From assembly GCF_019455385.1 (NCBI RefSeq), contig NZ_JACOFR010000005.1, positions 1 through 64,000 on the forward strand: a DNA stretch of 64,000 bases, given 5' to 3'. The position numbers and the translations under genes are program-made. The notes under the pieces were generated by a model. The model ran no database searches. It saw nothing but the letters and a program-made list of their open reading frames with translations, and was not told the DNA's origin. Positions 8,370-19,142 of this stretch are shown here, one piece after another (within the stretch, counting starts at the first letter, position 1; each line of letters starts with the position of its first letter). This DNA comes from Bradyrhizobium sp. BR 10289. Lineage in GTDB: Bacteria; Pseudomonadota; Alphaproteobacteria; Rhizobiales; Xanthobacteraceae.

Positions 8370-9719
8370 ATGAGCGACGCAAAGCCGATCTGGATCAGGG
8401 ATCCCCTGGCCATCCTCGCCGACGGTGCCGAGCGCGGAGTCGTGGTGAAGGGCGGCCGGATCGTCGAGCTCGTACCGGCCGGCGGCACGCCCGCGACCGC
8501 GGATGTCGCGGCGTTCGATGCAGCAGAACATGTCGTGCTGCCGGGCCTGATCAACACGCACCATCATTTCTACCAGACACTGACGCGGGCGCTGCCGGCG
8601 GCGATGGACCGCGAGCTGTTTCCCTGGCTCCAGGCGCTCTATCCGGTATGGGCGAAGCTGACGCCGGAGCGGTTGCAACTCGGCGTCACGGTGGCGATGT
8701 CGGAGCTGCTGCTTTCGGGCTGCACCACGACGACGGACCATCACTATGTCTTTCCGGCCGGGCTCGAAGAGTCCGTCGATATCGAGGTCGACGTCGCCAA
8801 GCGGCTCGGTGTGCGTGTGCTGCTGACACGCGGCTCGATGAACCTGTCGCAACGCGACGGCGGACTGCCGCCGGATAGCGTCGTGCAGGACGAGGATACC
8901 ATCCTCGCCGACAGTGCGCGCGTGGTGACCAAATATCATCAGCGCGGTGCGGATGCGATGGTGCAGATCGCGCTCGCGCCGTGCTCGCCGTTCTCGGTGA
9001 CGACGTCGCTGATGCGGGCGACCGCCGACCTCGCCGACAAGCTCGACGTGCGCCTGCACACTCATCTTGCCGAGACCGAGGACGAGAACAAATTCTGTCA
9101 GCAGATGTATGGCTGCCGGCCGCTCGACTATCTCGAACAATGCGGCTGGCTCAACGCGCGGACCTGGCTCGCCCACGGCATATTTTTCAACGCCGACGAG
9201 ATGAAGCGGCTGGGTAAGGCGAAGACGACCATCAGCCATTGTGCGTGCAGCAACCAGTTGCTGGCGTCCGGCTGCTGCCCGGTGTGCGATATGGAGGAGG
9301 CGGGTGTCGGGATCGGCATCGGTGTCGACGGCTCCGCTTCGAACGACGGATCGAACCTGATGCAGGAGGTGCGCGCCGCGTTCCTGCTGCAACGGGCGCG
9401 CTACGGCGTGACGAAGGTCAGTCACAAGGATGCGCTGCGCTGGGCCACCAAGGGCTCGGCGGCCTGCGTCGGCCGGCCGGAACTCGGCGAGATCGCCGTC
9501 GGCAAGGCGGCCGATCTCGCGCTGTTCAAGTTGGACGAATTGCGCTTTTCCGGCCATGGCGATCCCTTGGCCGCGTTGGTGCTGTGCGGGGCGCATCGGG
9601 CCGATCGGGTGATGGTGGCGGGGAAATGGGCCGTGATCGACGGGGCGATCCCGGGACTGGATGTCACTGACCTGATCCGCCGTCATAGTTCGGCGGCGCG
9701 GGCCATGCACGCGGGATAG
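8370..9719 (+). CDS. 8-oxoguanine deaminase-like amidohydrolase
   Basis: A 449-residue zinc-dependent amidohydrolase of the AtzB/8-oxoguanine deaminase group. Metal ligands are recognisable: His64 and His66 in NTHHHFYQT, the HTHLAETEDE histidine, SHCACSNQ and the Asp in GVDGSASNDGSN. Family members deaminate 8-oxoguanine, guanine-like purines, isocytosine or hydroxyatrazine. In this purine cluster, 8-oxoguanine to urate (or guanine to xanthine) is the likely reaction; s-triazine activity cannot be excluded from sequence. The start at 8370 is supported by GAGGAGAA about ten bases upstream; the upstream ATG at 8352 lacks one. It is divergent from the xdh operon and convergent with the BMP gene at 9829. 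Confidence 0.85.
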   Translation: MSDAKPIWIRDPLAILADGAERGVVVKGGRIVELVPAGGTPATADVAAFDAAEHVVLPGLINTHHHFYQTLTRALPAAMDRELFPWLQALYPVWAKLTPERLQLGVTVAMSELLLSGCTTTTDHHYVFPAGLEESVDIEVDVAKRLGVRVLLTRGSMNLSQRDGGLPPDSVVQDEDTILADSARVVTKYHQRGADAMVQIALAPCSPFSVTTSLMRATADLADKLDVRLHTHLAETEDENKFCQQMYGCRPLDYLEQCGWLNARTWLAHGIFFNADEMKRLGKAKTTISHCACSNQLLASGCCPVCDMEEAGVGIGIGVDGSASNDGSNLMQEVRAAFLLQRARYGVTKVSHKDALRWATKGSAACVGRPELGEIAVGKAADLALFKLDELRFSGHGDPLAALVLCGAHRADRVMVAGKWAVIDGAIPGLDVTDLIRRHSSAARAMHAG

Positions 9720-9736
9720 ACCGGGAAAGATAGAAA

Positions 9737-9799
9737 GAGGGGGCGACCACAAGTGCCGGGTGCTTCTGGCCACCCCCTCCGAACCTCCTCCGGGAGGAG
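9737..9799. terminator. bidirectional terminator-like hairpins
   Basis: Between two convergent genes lie two hairpins. GAGGGGG (9737-9743) pairs with CCCCCTC (9773-9779), and a second CTCC/GGAG-rich hairpin spans 9784-9799. There is no strong T-tract, so intrinsic termination is only suggested by position and stem strength. Confidence 0.45.
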
Positions 9800-9828
9800 C
9801 AGGTGATTTGGTCAATGCAAGAAGCGTG

Positions 9829-10908
9829 CTACTTGCCCGGCAGCTTGTCGTCGATGCCCTTCACGTAGAAATTCATCCCGAGAATCTGCCCGTCGGCGAG
9901 ATTGGCGCCGCCCTTGCACTCGATCTCCTTGCCGTCCTGCCCAATGACCGGGCATTTGAACGGATGCAGCTTGCCCGCGGTGATCGCGGCCTGGGCATCC
10001 TCGGCGATTTTCTTCACGTCGTCCGGCATGTTGGTGTAGGGCGCCATGGCGAACATGTGGCTGTCGAGGCCGCCCCAGGTGTCCTCGGACTTCCAGGTTC
10101 CCGCGAGCTCGGCCTTGACGCGCTCGATGTAATAGGGGCCCCAGGTGTCGAGGATCGAGGTCAGCTGGGTCTTCGGGCCGAACTTGATCATCTCGGAATC
10201 CTGGCCGAAGGCGAGCTTGCCGCGTTCGCTGGCAATCTGCATCGGCGCCGGCGAGTCCGTGTGCTGCATGATCACGTCGGCGCCCTGGTCGATCAGCGCC
10301 TTGGCGGCGTCAGCTTCCTTGCCGGGGTCGAACCAGGTGTTGGCCCAGATGATCTTGACCTTGATGGTCGGGTTGATCGTCTGCGCCGCGAGGATCGTCG
10401 CGTTGATGCCGGAGACGACCTCGGGGATCGGGAACGAGCCGATATAGCCGAGCACGCCCGATTTCGACATCTTGGCCGCGATCAGGCCCTGGATGTAGCG
10501 GCCCTGATACCATTTGGACGAATAGGTCGACATGTTCTTGTCGCGCTTGTAGCCGGTGGCGTGCTCGAAATGCACGTTCGGATACTTCTTGGCGACCTTC
10601 AGCGTCGGATCCATGTAGCCGAACGACGTCGTGAAGATCAGCTTGTTGCCGGCGCGAACGAGCTGCTCGATGGCGCGCTCGGCGTCGGGGCCTTCGGGCA
10701 CGTTTTCGAGGTAGGTGGTCTCGATCTTGTCGCCGAGCTCCTTGACGAGAGCCTGGCGGCCGAGATCGTGCTGGTAGGTCCAGCCGAGGTCACCGATCGG
10801 GCCGAGGTAAATGAAACCGACCTTCAGCTTATCGGCGGCGGAGGCTGCACTGACGCTTCCGGCAAGCAAGAGCCCGGCAGCCAGTGCAAGAACTGATTTC
10901 CTCATCAT
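9829..10908 (-). CDS. BMP-family ABC transporter substrate-binding protein (importer 1)
   Basis: A 359-residue periplasmic binding protein of the basic membrane protein (BMP/PnrA) family, whose members bind purine nucleosides or related compounds. A Sec signal peptide (MRKSVLALAAGLLLAGSVSA) precedes the mature chain starting near ADKLKVGFIYLGPIGDLGW. The GDLGWTYQHDLGR segment and TTSFGYMDP are family-typical. Two adjacent ATGs (10908 and 10905) follow a GGAG; either may be used. Downstream in reverse order of transcription lie two permeases and a double ATPase, making a complete importer. Purine or ureide import is inferred from neighbours. Confidence 0.9.
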   Translation of the reverse strand: MMRKSVLALAAGLLLAGSVSAASAADKLKVGFIYLGPIGDLGWTYQHDLGRQALVKELGDKIETTYLENVPEGPDAERAIEQLVRAGNKLIFTTSFGYMDPTLKVAKKYPNVHFEHATGYKRDKNMSTYSSKWYQGRYIQGLIAAKMSKSGVLGYIGSFPIPEVVSGINATILAAQTINPTIKVKIIWANTWFDPGKEADAAKALIDQGADVIMQHTDSPAPMQIASERGKLAFGQDSEMIKFGPKTQLTSILDTWGPYYIERVKAELAGTWKSEDTWGGLDSHMFAMAPYTNMPDDVKKIAEDAQAAITAGKLHPFKCPVIGQDGKEIECKGGANLADGQILGMNFYVKGIDDKLPGK

Positions 10909-10983
10909 CAATCTCCAAACATCAGGGGAAAGCCACGATCCGCAACGTGTGCGCCCCATCGCGCACGCCGCGGAAATGAAACG

Positions 10984-11901
10984 CTAGCGGTCAGGCACGA
11001 ACACGGTGCCGAGCGCGGCCGGCGCGGTCGAGCCGCCGGTACGCGCGCGGGAGAGCAGGACCAGCACGATGACGGTCGCGAGATAAGGCAGCGCCGACAT
11101 GAATTGCGAGGGAATACCGACGCCCCACCCCTGCGCATGCAATTGCAGGATCGTCACTGCGCCGAACAGATAAGCGCCGACCACGAGGCGCCCGGGTCGC
11201 CAGGACGAGAACACCACCAGTGCCAGCGCGATCCAGCCGCGGCCCGCGGTCATGCCGGGGATGAAGAACGGCGTGTAAGCGAGCGGGAGGTAAGCACCGG
11301 CCAAGCCCGCACAGGCGCCGCCGAACATCACGGCGAAGGTGCGGATGCGCAGCACGGGGTAGCCGAGCGCATGCGCCGAGACGTGATTGTCGCCGCAGGC
11401 GCGCAGGATCAATCCCGCCCGCGTGCGGTACAGGAACCACCAGACGCCGATGATGAGCGCAATCGAGAAATAGACGAAGGCGTCCTCGCCGAACAGCACC
11501 CGTCCGATCAGCGGCATGTCGGTGAGACCGGGAATGTAGAGATGCACGGCCGGTGTGATGCGTTCGCCGACGAAGCCGGCGCCGATCAGACCGGAGAGAC
11601 CGATGCCGAGAATGGTCAGCGCAAGGCCCGTCGCAACCTGGTTGACGGCGAGCCCGAGCGCCATCAGCGCGAACACCAGCGACATCAGCACGCCCGCGAC
11701 GATGCCGAACAGCGCGCCGATGAAGATCGAGCCGGTCAGCCAGGCGCCGCCAAAGCCGCAGGCGGCGCCGACGATCATCATGCCCTCGACGCCCAGATTG
11801 AGCACGCCTGAGCGTTCGGTGACGAGCTCGCCGGTCGCGGCGAGCAGCAGCGGTGTCGAGGCGGCGAGGACCGCGAGGATGATGGCTTCAATGAGTTCCA
11901 C
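10984..11901 (-). CDS. ABC transporter permease (importer 1, NupQ-like)
   Basis: A 305-residue inner-membrane permease of the BPD_transp_2 (RbsC/BMP-type) family. It has about eight to ten hydrophobic segments and the conserved ERSGVLNLGVEGMMIVGA segment near residue 30. It should pair with the permease encoded at 11888-12979 to form the translocation channel. The start is taken as GTG at 11901, giving VELIEAIILAVL, since the upstream extension lies within the other permease and is not membrane-like. The overlap of 14 nt with the preceding gene indicates translational coupling. Confidence 0.88.
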   Translation of the reverse strand: MELIEAIILAVLAASTPLLLAATGELVTERSGVLNLGVEGMMIVGAACGFGGAWLTGSIFIGALFGIVAGVLMSLVFALMALGLAVNQVATGLALTILGIGLSGLIGAGFVGERITPAVHLYIPGLTDMPLIGRVLFGEDAFVYFSIALIIGVWWFLYRTRAGLILRACGDNHVSAHALGYPVLRIRTFAVMFGGACAGLAGAYLPLAYTPFFIPGMTAGRGWIALALVVFSSWRPGRLVVGAYLFGAVTILQLHAQGWGVGIPSQFMSALPYLATVIVLVLLSRARTGGSTAPAALGTVFVPDR

Positions 11902-12979
11902 TGGCCACCTGTCGGTTCGGAGAGACCAGCTTGAAGCGGTAGAGAATGAGGGAGTCGCAGGCGAGCACGTAGAACAGCAGAATGCCCTGAAACACCTTGG
12001 TGACATCCAACGGGATCTTCATCGCGATCTGCGCCTGCTCGCCGCCGATAAAGGTCAGTGCGAGAAAAAGGCCTGCAATTAATATTCCAAGCGGGTTCAG
12101 CCGGCCGAGGAAGGCGACGATGATGGCAGTAAAGCCGTAGCCGGGCGAGATGCCTGGCTGGAGATGCCCAACGGGTCCCGCGACCTCGATGATGCCGGCA
12201 AGGCCCGCCAGCGCGCCCGAGACGGCGAAGGTCAGGATGATCAGCTGGTTGGCGTTGAAGCCGCCGAACCGCGCCGCGCGGGGCGCAGCGCCAACGACGC
12301 GGATCTCAAAACCCTTGATGGTGCGTCCGAGCAGGATTGCTGCGGCCGCGACGACCAGCAGGGTGATGATCGAGCCGAGATGCAGCCGGCCGCCGTCGAT
12401 CAGCAGCGGCACTGTCGCGACCGGATCGAATTCGGCCGTGGTCGGGAAATTGAAACCTTGCGGATCGCGCCAGGGACCGCGCACGAGATAGTCGAGGAAG
12501 AGGTCGGCGACATAGACCAGCATGAGGCTGGTCAGGATCTCGCTGGCGCCGAACTTCACCTTGCAGATCGCCGGGATCAACGCATAGAGGGCGCCTGCGG
12601 CGGCGGCGAGCACCAGCATCGCCGGCAGCACCCAGGCGCCGGCGTCGGTGCCTTGCGTCTTCACCGCGATCCAGCTTCCGGCGACGGCGCCGATCAGGAA
12701 CTGGCCTTCGGCGCCGATGTTCCAGGCGTTCGCGAGGTAGCAGAGCGACAGGCCGATCGCGATCATCACCAGCGGCGTCGCCTTCACCGCGATTTCCTGG
12801 AGTGAATAGGCGTCGGTCAAAGGCGCGATGAAATAGGCATGCAGCGCGAGAAACGGATTCTTGCCGAGGATCGCGAACAGGATGGTCATGGTGACGATCG
12901 TGAGGCCAATCGCGATCAGCGGCGAGACCAGCGCGATCGTGTTGGAGCGCTCGGCGCGCTTCTCAAGCACCAACTGCAT
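11888..12979 (-). CDS. ABC transporter permease (importer 1, NupP-like)
   Basis: A 363-residue permease of the BMP/nucleoside importer class. After a short basic N-terminus comes TM1 (IALVSPLIAIGLTIVTMTIL), then the GKNPFLALHAYFIAPL loop typical of the larger permease. The cytoplasmic coupling region near GAAPRAARFGGFNANQLI follows. The ATG at 12979 yields MQLVLEKRAERS and overlaps the ATPase gene by 17 nt. A longer frame to 13045 is merely antisense-like extension into the ATPase gene. It works with the 305-residue permease and the ATPase from 12963-14552. Confidence 0.88.
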   Translation of the reverse strand: MQLVLEKRAERSNTIALVSPLIAIGLTIVTMTILFAILGKNPFLALHAYFIAPLTDAYSLQEIAVKATPLVMIAIGLSLCYLANAWNIGAEGQFLIGAVAGSWIAVKTQGTDAGAWVLPAMLVLAAAAGALYALIPAICKVKFGASEILTSLMLVYVADLFLDYLVRGPWRDPQGFNFPTTAEFDPVATVPLLIDGGRLHLGSIITLLVVAAAAILLGRTIKGFEIRVVGAAPRAARFGGFNANQLIILTFAVSGALAGLAGIIEVAGPVGHLQPGISPGYGFTAIIVAFLGRLNPLGILIAGLFLALTFIGGEQAQIAMKIPLDVTKVFQGILLFYVLACDSLILYRFKLVSPNRQVASGTH

Positions 12980-14552
12980 GCGCGGCCTCCTTCGGCTCGA
13001 GGCTGCTGCCGCCCATGAGAAGGCCGAGCTTTTCGCGCGTCGCATCAGCGGTGGCGAGCGGCGCCGAAAGGTGACCGTGGAACATCACGGCGATGCGGTC
13101 GGCGATCTCGGCGAGCTCGTCGAGATCCTGACTGGTCACCAGCACGGCGGCGCCGGCGCTTGCAAGATCAAGCAGCGCCTGGCGGATGACAGCGGCTGCG
13201 CCCGCATCGACGCCCCAGGTGGGCTGGCTCACCACCAGCACCGCAGGATTGCGCAGGATCTCGCGTCCGACGATGAATTTCTGCAAATTGCCGCCGGAAA
13301 GACTCGCGGCTTCAGGATCGCGCTTGGCCTTGCGGACGTCGAACGTCTCGGTGGCGCGATCGACGGTCTTCAGCGTGGCTGCGGTATCGATGAAGCCGTG
13401 ATGGACCATGCCGCTGGCCGCGTGCCCGGTCAGCAGCGCATTCTCCGACAGCTTCATGCGGGGCGCGGTGCCGTGGCCGAGACGTTCCTCGGGAACGAAG
13501 GCTGCGCCGAGCTTGCGCCGCTGGGTGATCGAGAGGTGGCCGGCGGCAATGCCCTCGATCACGACCGTGCCGGGGTCCTTCGAGAGGCGCTCGCCGGAGA
13601 GTGCGGCGAACAGCTCGTCCTGGCCGTTGCCGGCGACGCCCGCGATGCCGAGGATCTCGCCCCCCTTGAGCTCGAATGAGATGTGCTCGAGCCGCACGCC
13701 ATGCGCTTCGCTTGGCGCGAGCGAAAGGTCGTTGACGACGAGCCGCGGCACCGTGGTCTTCCGGCCCGCAGCCGCCTTCACTTCCTTGATCTCGCCGCCC
13801 ACCATCATGCGCGCGAGCGAAGCCGCCGTCTCGAGCCGGGGATTGCAGGTATCGACTTTCTTGCCGCCGCGCAGAATGGTTGCGGTGTCGCAGAGCCGCT
13901 TCACCTCTTCCAGCTTGTGGCTGATATAGAGGATGGCGCGGCCTTCGGCCTTGAGGCGTTCCAGCACGATGAAGAGCTGGTCGGCCTCCTGCGGCGTGAG
14001 CACCGCAGTGGGCTCGTCCAGGATCAGGAATTTCGGGTCCTGCATCAGCGCGCGCACGATCTCGATGCGCTGACGCTCGCCGACCGACAATTGCCAGACC
14101 TCGCGCCTGGGATCGAGCGGCAGGCCGTAGGTCTTGGAGACCTGCTCCAGCCGTGCCGACATGTCCTTGAAGGACTCTCTTCCGTCGAGCCCGAGCGCGA
14201 CGTTCTCGGCAACGGTGAGATTGTCGAACAGCGAGAAATGCTGGAACACCATGCCGATGCCGCGGCTGCGCGCTTCGGACGGGCCGGACAGCACGATGGG
14301 CTGGCCCTGCCAGCGGATCTCGCCCGCGCTGGGCTGGATCAGGCCGTAGATCGCCTTGACCAGCGTCGACTTGCCCGCGCCGTTCTCGCCCAGCAGGGCG
14401 TGGATTTCCTTCGGCCAGATATCGATGTCGATGGAATCGTTGGCGAGGAAATCCCCATAGCGCTTGGTGAGCCCGAGCGTCTGAAGCAGCGGGGATTCGC
14501 CGGAATGCAGGCCGTTAGGCGTCGAATCTAACATTCGCTGATGCGCTTGCAT
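12963..14552 (-). CDS. ABC transporter double-ATPase subunit (importer 1)
   Basis: A 529-residue protein with two nucleotide-binding domains in tandem, as in RbsA/BMP-type importers. The first has Walker A GENGAGKST, signature LSVGERQRIEI and Walker B FLILDEPTAVL. The second has a degenerate P-loop (GVAGNGQDE in place of GxxxxGKS) but retains the signature LSGGNLQKF, a normal asymmetry in this family. It begins the importer 1 operon (ATPase, permease, permease, binding protein, all overlapping or close). A 560 bp non-coding stretch lies upstream. Start at ATG 14552; an internal ATG at 14534 is possible. Confidence 0.9.
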   Translation of the reverse strand: MQAHQRMLDSTPNGLHSGESPLLQTLGLTKRYGDFLANDSIDIDIWPKEIHALLGENGAGKSTLVKAIYGLIQPSAGEIRWQGQPIVLSGPSEARSRGIGMVFQHFSLFDNLTVAENVALGLDGRESFKDMSARLEQVSKTYGLPLDPRREVWQLSVGERQRIEIVRALMQDPKFLILDEPTAVLTPQEADQLFIVLERLKAEGRAILYISHKLEEVKRLCDTATILRGGKKVDTCNPRLETAASLARMMVGGEIKEVKAAAGRKTTVPRLVVNDLSLAPSEAHGVRLEHISFELKGGEILGIAGVAGNGQDELFAALSGERLSKDPGTVVIEGIAAGHLSITQRRKLGAAFVPEERLGHGTAPRMKLSENALLTGHAASGMVHHGFIDTAATLKTVDRATETFDVRKAKRDPEAASLSGGNLQKFIVGREILRNPAVLVVSQPTWGVDAGAAAVIRQALLDLASAGAAVLVTSQDLDELAEIADRIAVMFHGHLSAPLATADATREKLGLLMGGSSLEPKEAAHAVGA

Positions 14553-15114
14553 GGGATGAAGTGCCTCAATACTGGGCTAGTTTGAACCGCCGCGTAAGGT
14601 GTGAAAAAGCGTCATCCCTTGCTCAACGCTTCGGCAGGCGGCTGGTGTCGGCGAGTCGTGGCTTCTGCGGACGAGGAGCAGCTCAAATGGTTTTGAGGCG
14701 CCTCCGCGGCTCGTTTCCCGCGCGCAATGCCTGTTGCAAAATTGTGACGGTGCAATCCAAATCCGAACCTGCTGTGCAGGTCTGACGTGAAGTTGAGCAA
14801 AATCGCGTCAGCACGCGTATGCAATCTCGGGCTGACGCGACAGGCATCCATGACGATCTTGTCCGTGGTGTCGGATCGAGATGAAAGGTAAGCAGAATCA
14901 AACAGGAATATCTGGCAAACGCGGACATCACGTCGCCGTATGCGAGCGCTCGCGATAAGCAAAAACCCCCAAAATGCCGCGATGCAGCGTCGGCTGCTGC
15001 CAAAACATGCGCCATGCCTTGAAAAAAGTTGAGGCTTCTCACTCCGGGAGATCGGCGCAAGTGTCGCACCCAAGGGACGTTCATTTTTACGTGTCCAAAC
15101 TTGGGGGTATCAGG
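14553..15114. other. 562 bp divergent intergenic region, no gene seen
   Basis: This stretch separates the importer 1 operon (leftward) from the Tsx-like porin gene (rightward). Short frames here lack signal peptides, ribosome sites or family resemblance. It must contain promoters for both directions. No riboswitch fold could be assigned by eye. An AT-richer part with CGTCCAAACTTGGGGG-type sequence lies just before the porin start. Confidence 0.4.
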
Positions 15115-16221
15115 ATGTCGTTTCGTTTGAAGGCAATTGCAGCTGCGGCGCTGTCACTTGCGACGCTCGCCATAAGCGGTCGGGCTCAGGCTGCGGATCT
15201 GCCGGTCAAGGCTGCCAAGAAGGCGCCCGACCTCCCGTTCTTCCTGGTGATCGACAACCGGGTGACGTTCTCCTGGATGCCCAAAGGCACCGATCCCGGC
15301 GTGTGGAGTGTCCGTCCGGACGGGAGCATCAACGGCACCACCGCCAAGCAGGTCTACTCCTTTACCCACTTCGACCTCTGGGCCTATGGCACCAACTTTT
15401 TCACCATCTCGATGTACAAGTCGGACAGGAACGATCCTGCCAATCCCTGCACCGCGCCGGGCGTGACGATCACCGGCGGGGCCGCTGACTGCGCCGGCGC
15501 GACCGAGATCTACGGTCTGTTCCGCTCGACCTTCGGCTGGAACGAGATCTTCAACACCAAGGCCTTCACCATGGGGCCGCTGCACAACATCTCGTTCGAA
15601 GTGGGTATGGACGCCAACACCGAGAACAACTTCCTGGCGCCCGCCAAGCGTGACGTCGTTGCCGGTCTGCAGTTCGCCTTCGACCTTCCCTACAAGGGTT
15701 ACATCAACGTCGCGCCGTTGATGTACTACGAGTTCCTGAACCACAATGCCTTCACGCAGTGCGGCCTGTTTGGACCGGGCGTGCCGGGGGTGACCTGTAA
15801 CTCGGACGGCAATGTCAGCTACAAGCCGACCTGGGCCGTCGAAATCAACTACTACATGGACCTTGGCTTCCTTCCGCCGAACATGCAGTTCTGGTCGATC
15901 AGCGGTCGCGCCGGCTGGTATGGCGCCAAGGGCGACTCGAACGGCCTGCCTGCGCTCTCGGGTATCGGCCGCTTCTCCACAGCCTCAAAGGTCGAGCTGA
16001 ACAGCGAACCGATCCGCCTGACCTTCGACGCTTCGAAGGCGGTCTGGGGTGACAAGTATTCGCACTTCGTCGACCTCTGGGTCGCCTACCGCTATTGGCA
16101 GAACAAGTTCGGCCTCGACCATAATGCGATGCCCGGCGTCTGCACGGTCGCTGCGACCGGGCAGAGCACCAAGAGCTGCACCGAGTCGACGGTGTACGGT
16201 GGCGTGACGGTGAAGTTCTGA
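15115..16221 (+). CDS. outer-membrane beta-barrel protein, Tsx-like nucleoside channel candidate
   Basis: A 368-residue secreted protein with a clear signal peptide ending ISGRAQA before ADLPVK. The mature chain alternates polar and aromatic residues, has many Tyr/Trp/Phe girdle positions, and ends in VYGGVTVKF with the terminal Phe of outer-membrane barrels. The segment VYSFTHFDLWAYGTNFFTIS followed by strand-rich repeats recalls the Tsx/OmpK nucleoside-specific channel family. Its position between two nucleoside-type ABC importers supports a purine or nucleoside diffusion role. The family call is moderate; a generic rhizobial porin is the alternative. The ATG at 15115 is set by the signal peptide. 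Confidence 0.65.
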   Translation: MSFRLKAIAAAALSLATLAISGRAQAADLPVKAAKKAPDLPFFLVIDNRVTFSWMPKGTDPGVWSVRPDGSINGTTAKQVYSFTHFDLWAYGTNFFTISMYKSDRNDPANPCTAPGVTITGGAADCAGATEIYGLFRSTFGWNEIFNTKAFTMGPLHNISFEVGMDANTENNFLAPAKRDVVAGLQFAFDLPYKGYINVAPLMYYEFLNHNAFTQCGLFGPGVPGVTCNSDGNVSYKPTWAVEINYYMDLGFLPPNMQFWSISGRAGWYGAKGDSNGLPALSGIGRFSTASKVELNSEPIRLTFDASKAVWGDKYSHFVDLWVAYRYWQNKFGLDHNAMPGVCTVAATGQSTKSCTESTVYGGVTVKF

Positions 16222-16246
16222 TCGGCTGATAATTTCCAGGGCTTGG

Positions 16247-16276
16247 ATGGCGCCGCGCGGGAATGCGTGGCGCCAT
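16247..16276 (+). terminator. hairpin downstream of the porin gene
   Basis: ATGGCGCC (16247-16254) pairs perfectly with GGCGCCAT (16269-16276) around a 14-nt loop and is followed by TTG. It lies 26 nt after the porin stop, a suitable place for transcription termination, though the U-tract is short. Confidence 0.5.
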
Positions 16277-16356
16277 TTGCGTGTGCCGTGAGCAACGCTG
16301 TCGTTGATGGGCAAGGCGAAGCGTGCCTACGACTTTTACTGATGTTGGAAGCAGAT

Positions 16357-16389
16357 GGTGGGCATGGCGCACGGGCGCCTTTGCCCACC
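16357..16389. repeat. REP-type palindrome
   Basis: GGTGGGCA (16357-16364) pairs with TGCCCACC (16382-16389). Inside, GGCGC (16366-16370) pairs with GCGCC (16375-16379) around ACGG. The architecture resembles a dispersed Bradyrhizobium REP sequence. It lies between the convergent porin and deaminase genes. Confidence 0.55.
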
Positions 16390-16412
16390 CCAAGATACTG
16401 AATGCTGGATAC

Positions 16413-16898
16413 CTATTTCGTCCACACGCCGTCGTGTAGCGCTTCGGCTTCGTCTTGCAGCAGCGGGCCCACGACCTCAGTCGGCCTCTGGCCGCTGGCA
16501 AAGACCTCGCGGCACGGCAGATCGAGCGTTGGGTTCTCCGGATGGTTCCCGGTGACGCCGCGCAGGCGGTGCTCGCTGAGGCCGTAGACGACGCGGCCGA
16601 TGCCGGCCCAGTAGATGGCGCCGGCGCACATCGCACATGGTTCGGCGGAGGAATAGAGCGTGGCGCCAGCCAGCACATCGCGGCCGAGTGTGCGGCAGGC
16701 TTGCGTTGCCGCGAGGCGCTCGGCATGGGCGGTGCCGTCGTGATCCGGCATGTAGCCGTTCTCGCTCTCGATCAGCACCTTGCCGTCGGCGTCGACCACG
16801 ATGCAGCCGAAGGGATGGTTGCCATGGGTGAGAGAGCGCCGGGCGACTGCGAAGGACAAGCGCAGAAAGTGCTCGTCGCGTTCGGCCGTGCCGCTCAT
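16413..16898 (-). CDS. nucleoside/guanine deaminase of the CDA fold
   Basis: A 161-residue zinc enzyme of the cytidine/deoxycytidylate deaminase superfamily, closest in style to bacterial guanine deaminases and tRNA-adenosine-deaminase-like nucleoside deaminases. The catalytic HAE motif lies at residues 58-60 and the zinc-binding PCAMC at 87-91; NHPFGCIVVD is also typical. The ATG at 16898 follows a GGGGG ribosome site; the extra upstream frame overlaps the ATPase gene. It is the last gene of the importer 2 operon, 13 nt after the ATPase, so it probably acts on the imported base, for example guanine to xanthine. Confidence 0.85.
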   Translation of the reverse strand: MSGTAERDEHFLRLSFAVARRSLTHGNHPFGCIVVDADGKVLIESENGYMPDHDGTAHAERLAATQACRTLGRDVLAGATLYSSAEPCAMCAGAIYWAGIGRVVYGLSEHRLRGVTGNHPENPTLDLPCREVFASGQRPTEVVGPLLQDEAEALHDGVWTK

Positions 16899-16911
16899 TG
16901 CTGCCCCCAGG

Positions 16912-18440
<1,529 letters not shown>

Positions 18441-18444
<4 letters not shown>

Positions 18445-19124
18445 GTGATCGCTCCGATGAAGGCGTCAGAGGTCGAGACCGCGCCGAACACGCCGCCCTG
18501 CATCTTGATCATCTTCAGCGCGTGGTCGTGGTTGCTCTTGTCGGTCGCGCCGCAGCAATCGTGCAGCAGCACGCATTCGAAGCCGCGGTCATTGGCCTCG
18601 CGCATGGTGGTGTGGACGCAGACGTCGGTGGTGATGCCGGTGAGCACGATGTTCTCGATGCCGCGCACGCGCAGGATCAATTCGAGATCGGTGGCGCAGA
18701 ATGAGCCCTTGCCGGGCTTGTCGATGATCGGCTCGCCCGGCAGCGGCGCCAGTTCCTCGATGATGTCCCAGCCGGGCTCGCCGCGCACCAGGATGCGGCC
18801 GCACGGGCCGGGATCGCCAATGCCGGCGCCGATCTGGCGCGAGCGCCAGCGCTTGTTGGCGGGAAGGTCGGAAAGGTCGGGACGGTGGCCCTCGCGCGTG
18901 TGGATGATGTGGAAGCCTTGCGCGCGCATCGCCGCGAGCAGCTTCCTGATCGGCTCGATCGGGGCTCGCGTCAGCGAGAGGTCATAGCCCATCTTGTCGA
19001 CATAGCCGCCGACGCCGCAGAAATCGGTCTGCATGTCGATGATGATGAGCGCGGTGTTCTCGGGGCGGAGATCGCCGTTGTAAGGCCAGGCGTAGGGTTC
19101 GGACTTGATGTAGCGCTCGGGCAT
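18441..19124 (-). CDS. biuH: biuret hydrolase-like cysteine hydrolase
   Basis: A 227-residue isochorismatase-superfamily enzyme. From memory of the Rhizobium leguminosarum BiuH sequence, it matches closely along its length: [68 protein letters not shown]. The catalytic triad would be Asp30, Lys136 and Cys169. BiuH hydrolyses biuret to allophanate and ammonia in cyanuric acid breakdown. No cyanuric acid hydrolase or allophanate hydrolase gene is in the window, so a related N-carbamoyl amide from purine breakdown is the alternative substrate. It sits between permease and ATPase genes of importer 2 and overlaps the latter. Confidence 0.82.
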
Positions 19125-19142
19125 GGACGACCTCGTGCGGGT

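Noticed and set aside
8208..9815. A 535-codon minus-strand frame opposite the 8-oxoguanine deaminase-like gene
   Set aside because: Arg/His-rich antisense frame with no family resemblance, opposite a gene with full catalytic motifs.
14553..15114. A purine-type riboswitch before the importer or porin genes
   Set aside because: No recognisable conserved core or pairing could be traced by eye; a covariance search would be required to claim it.
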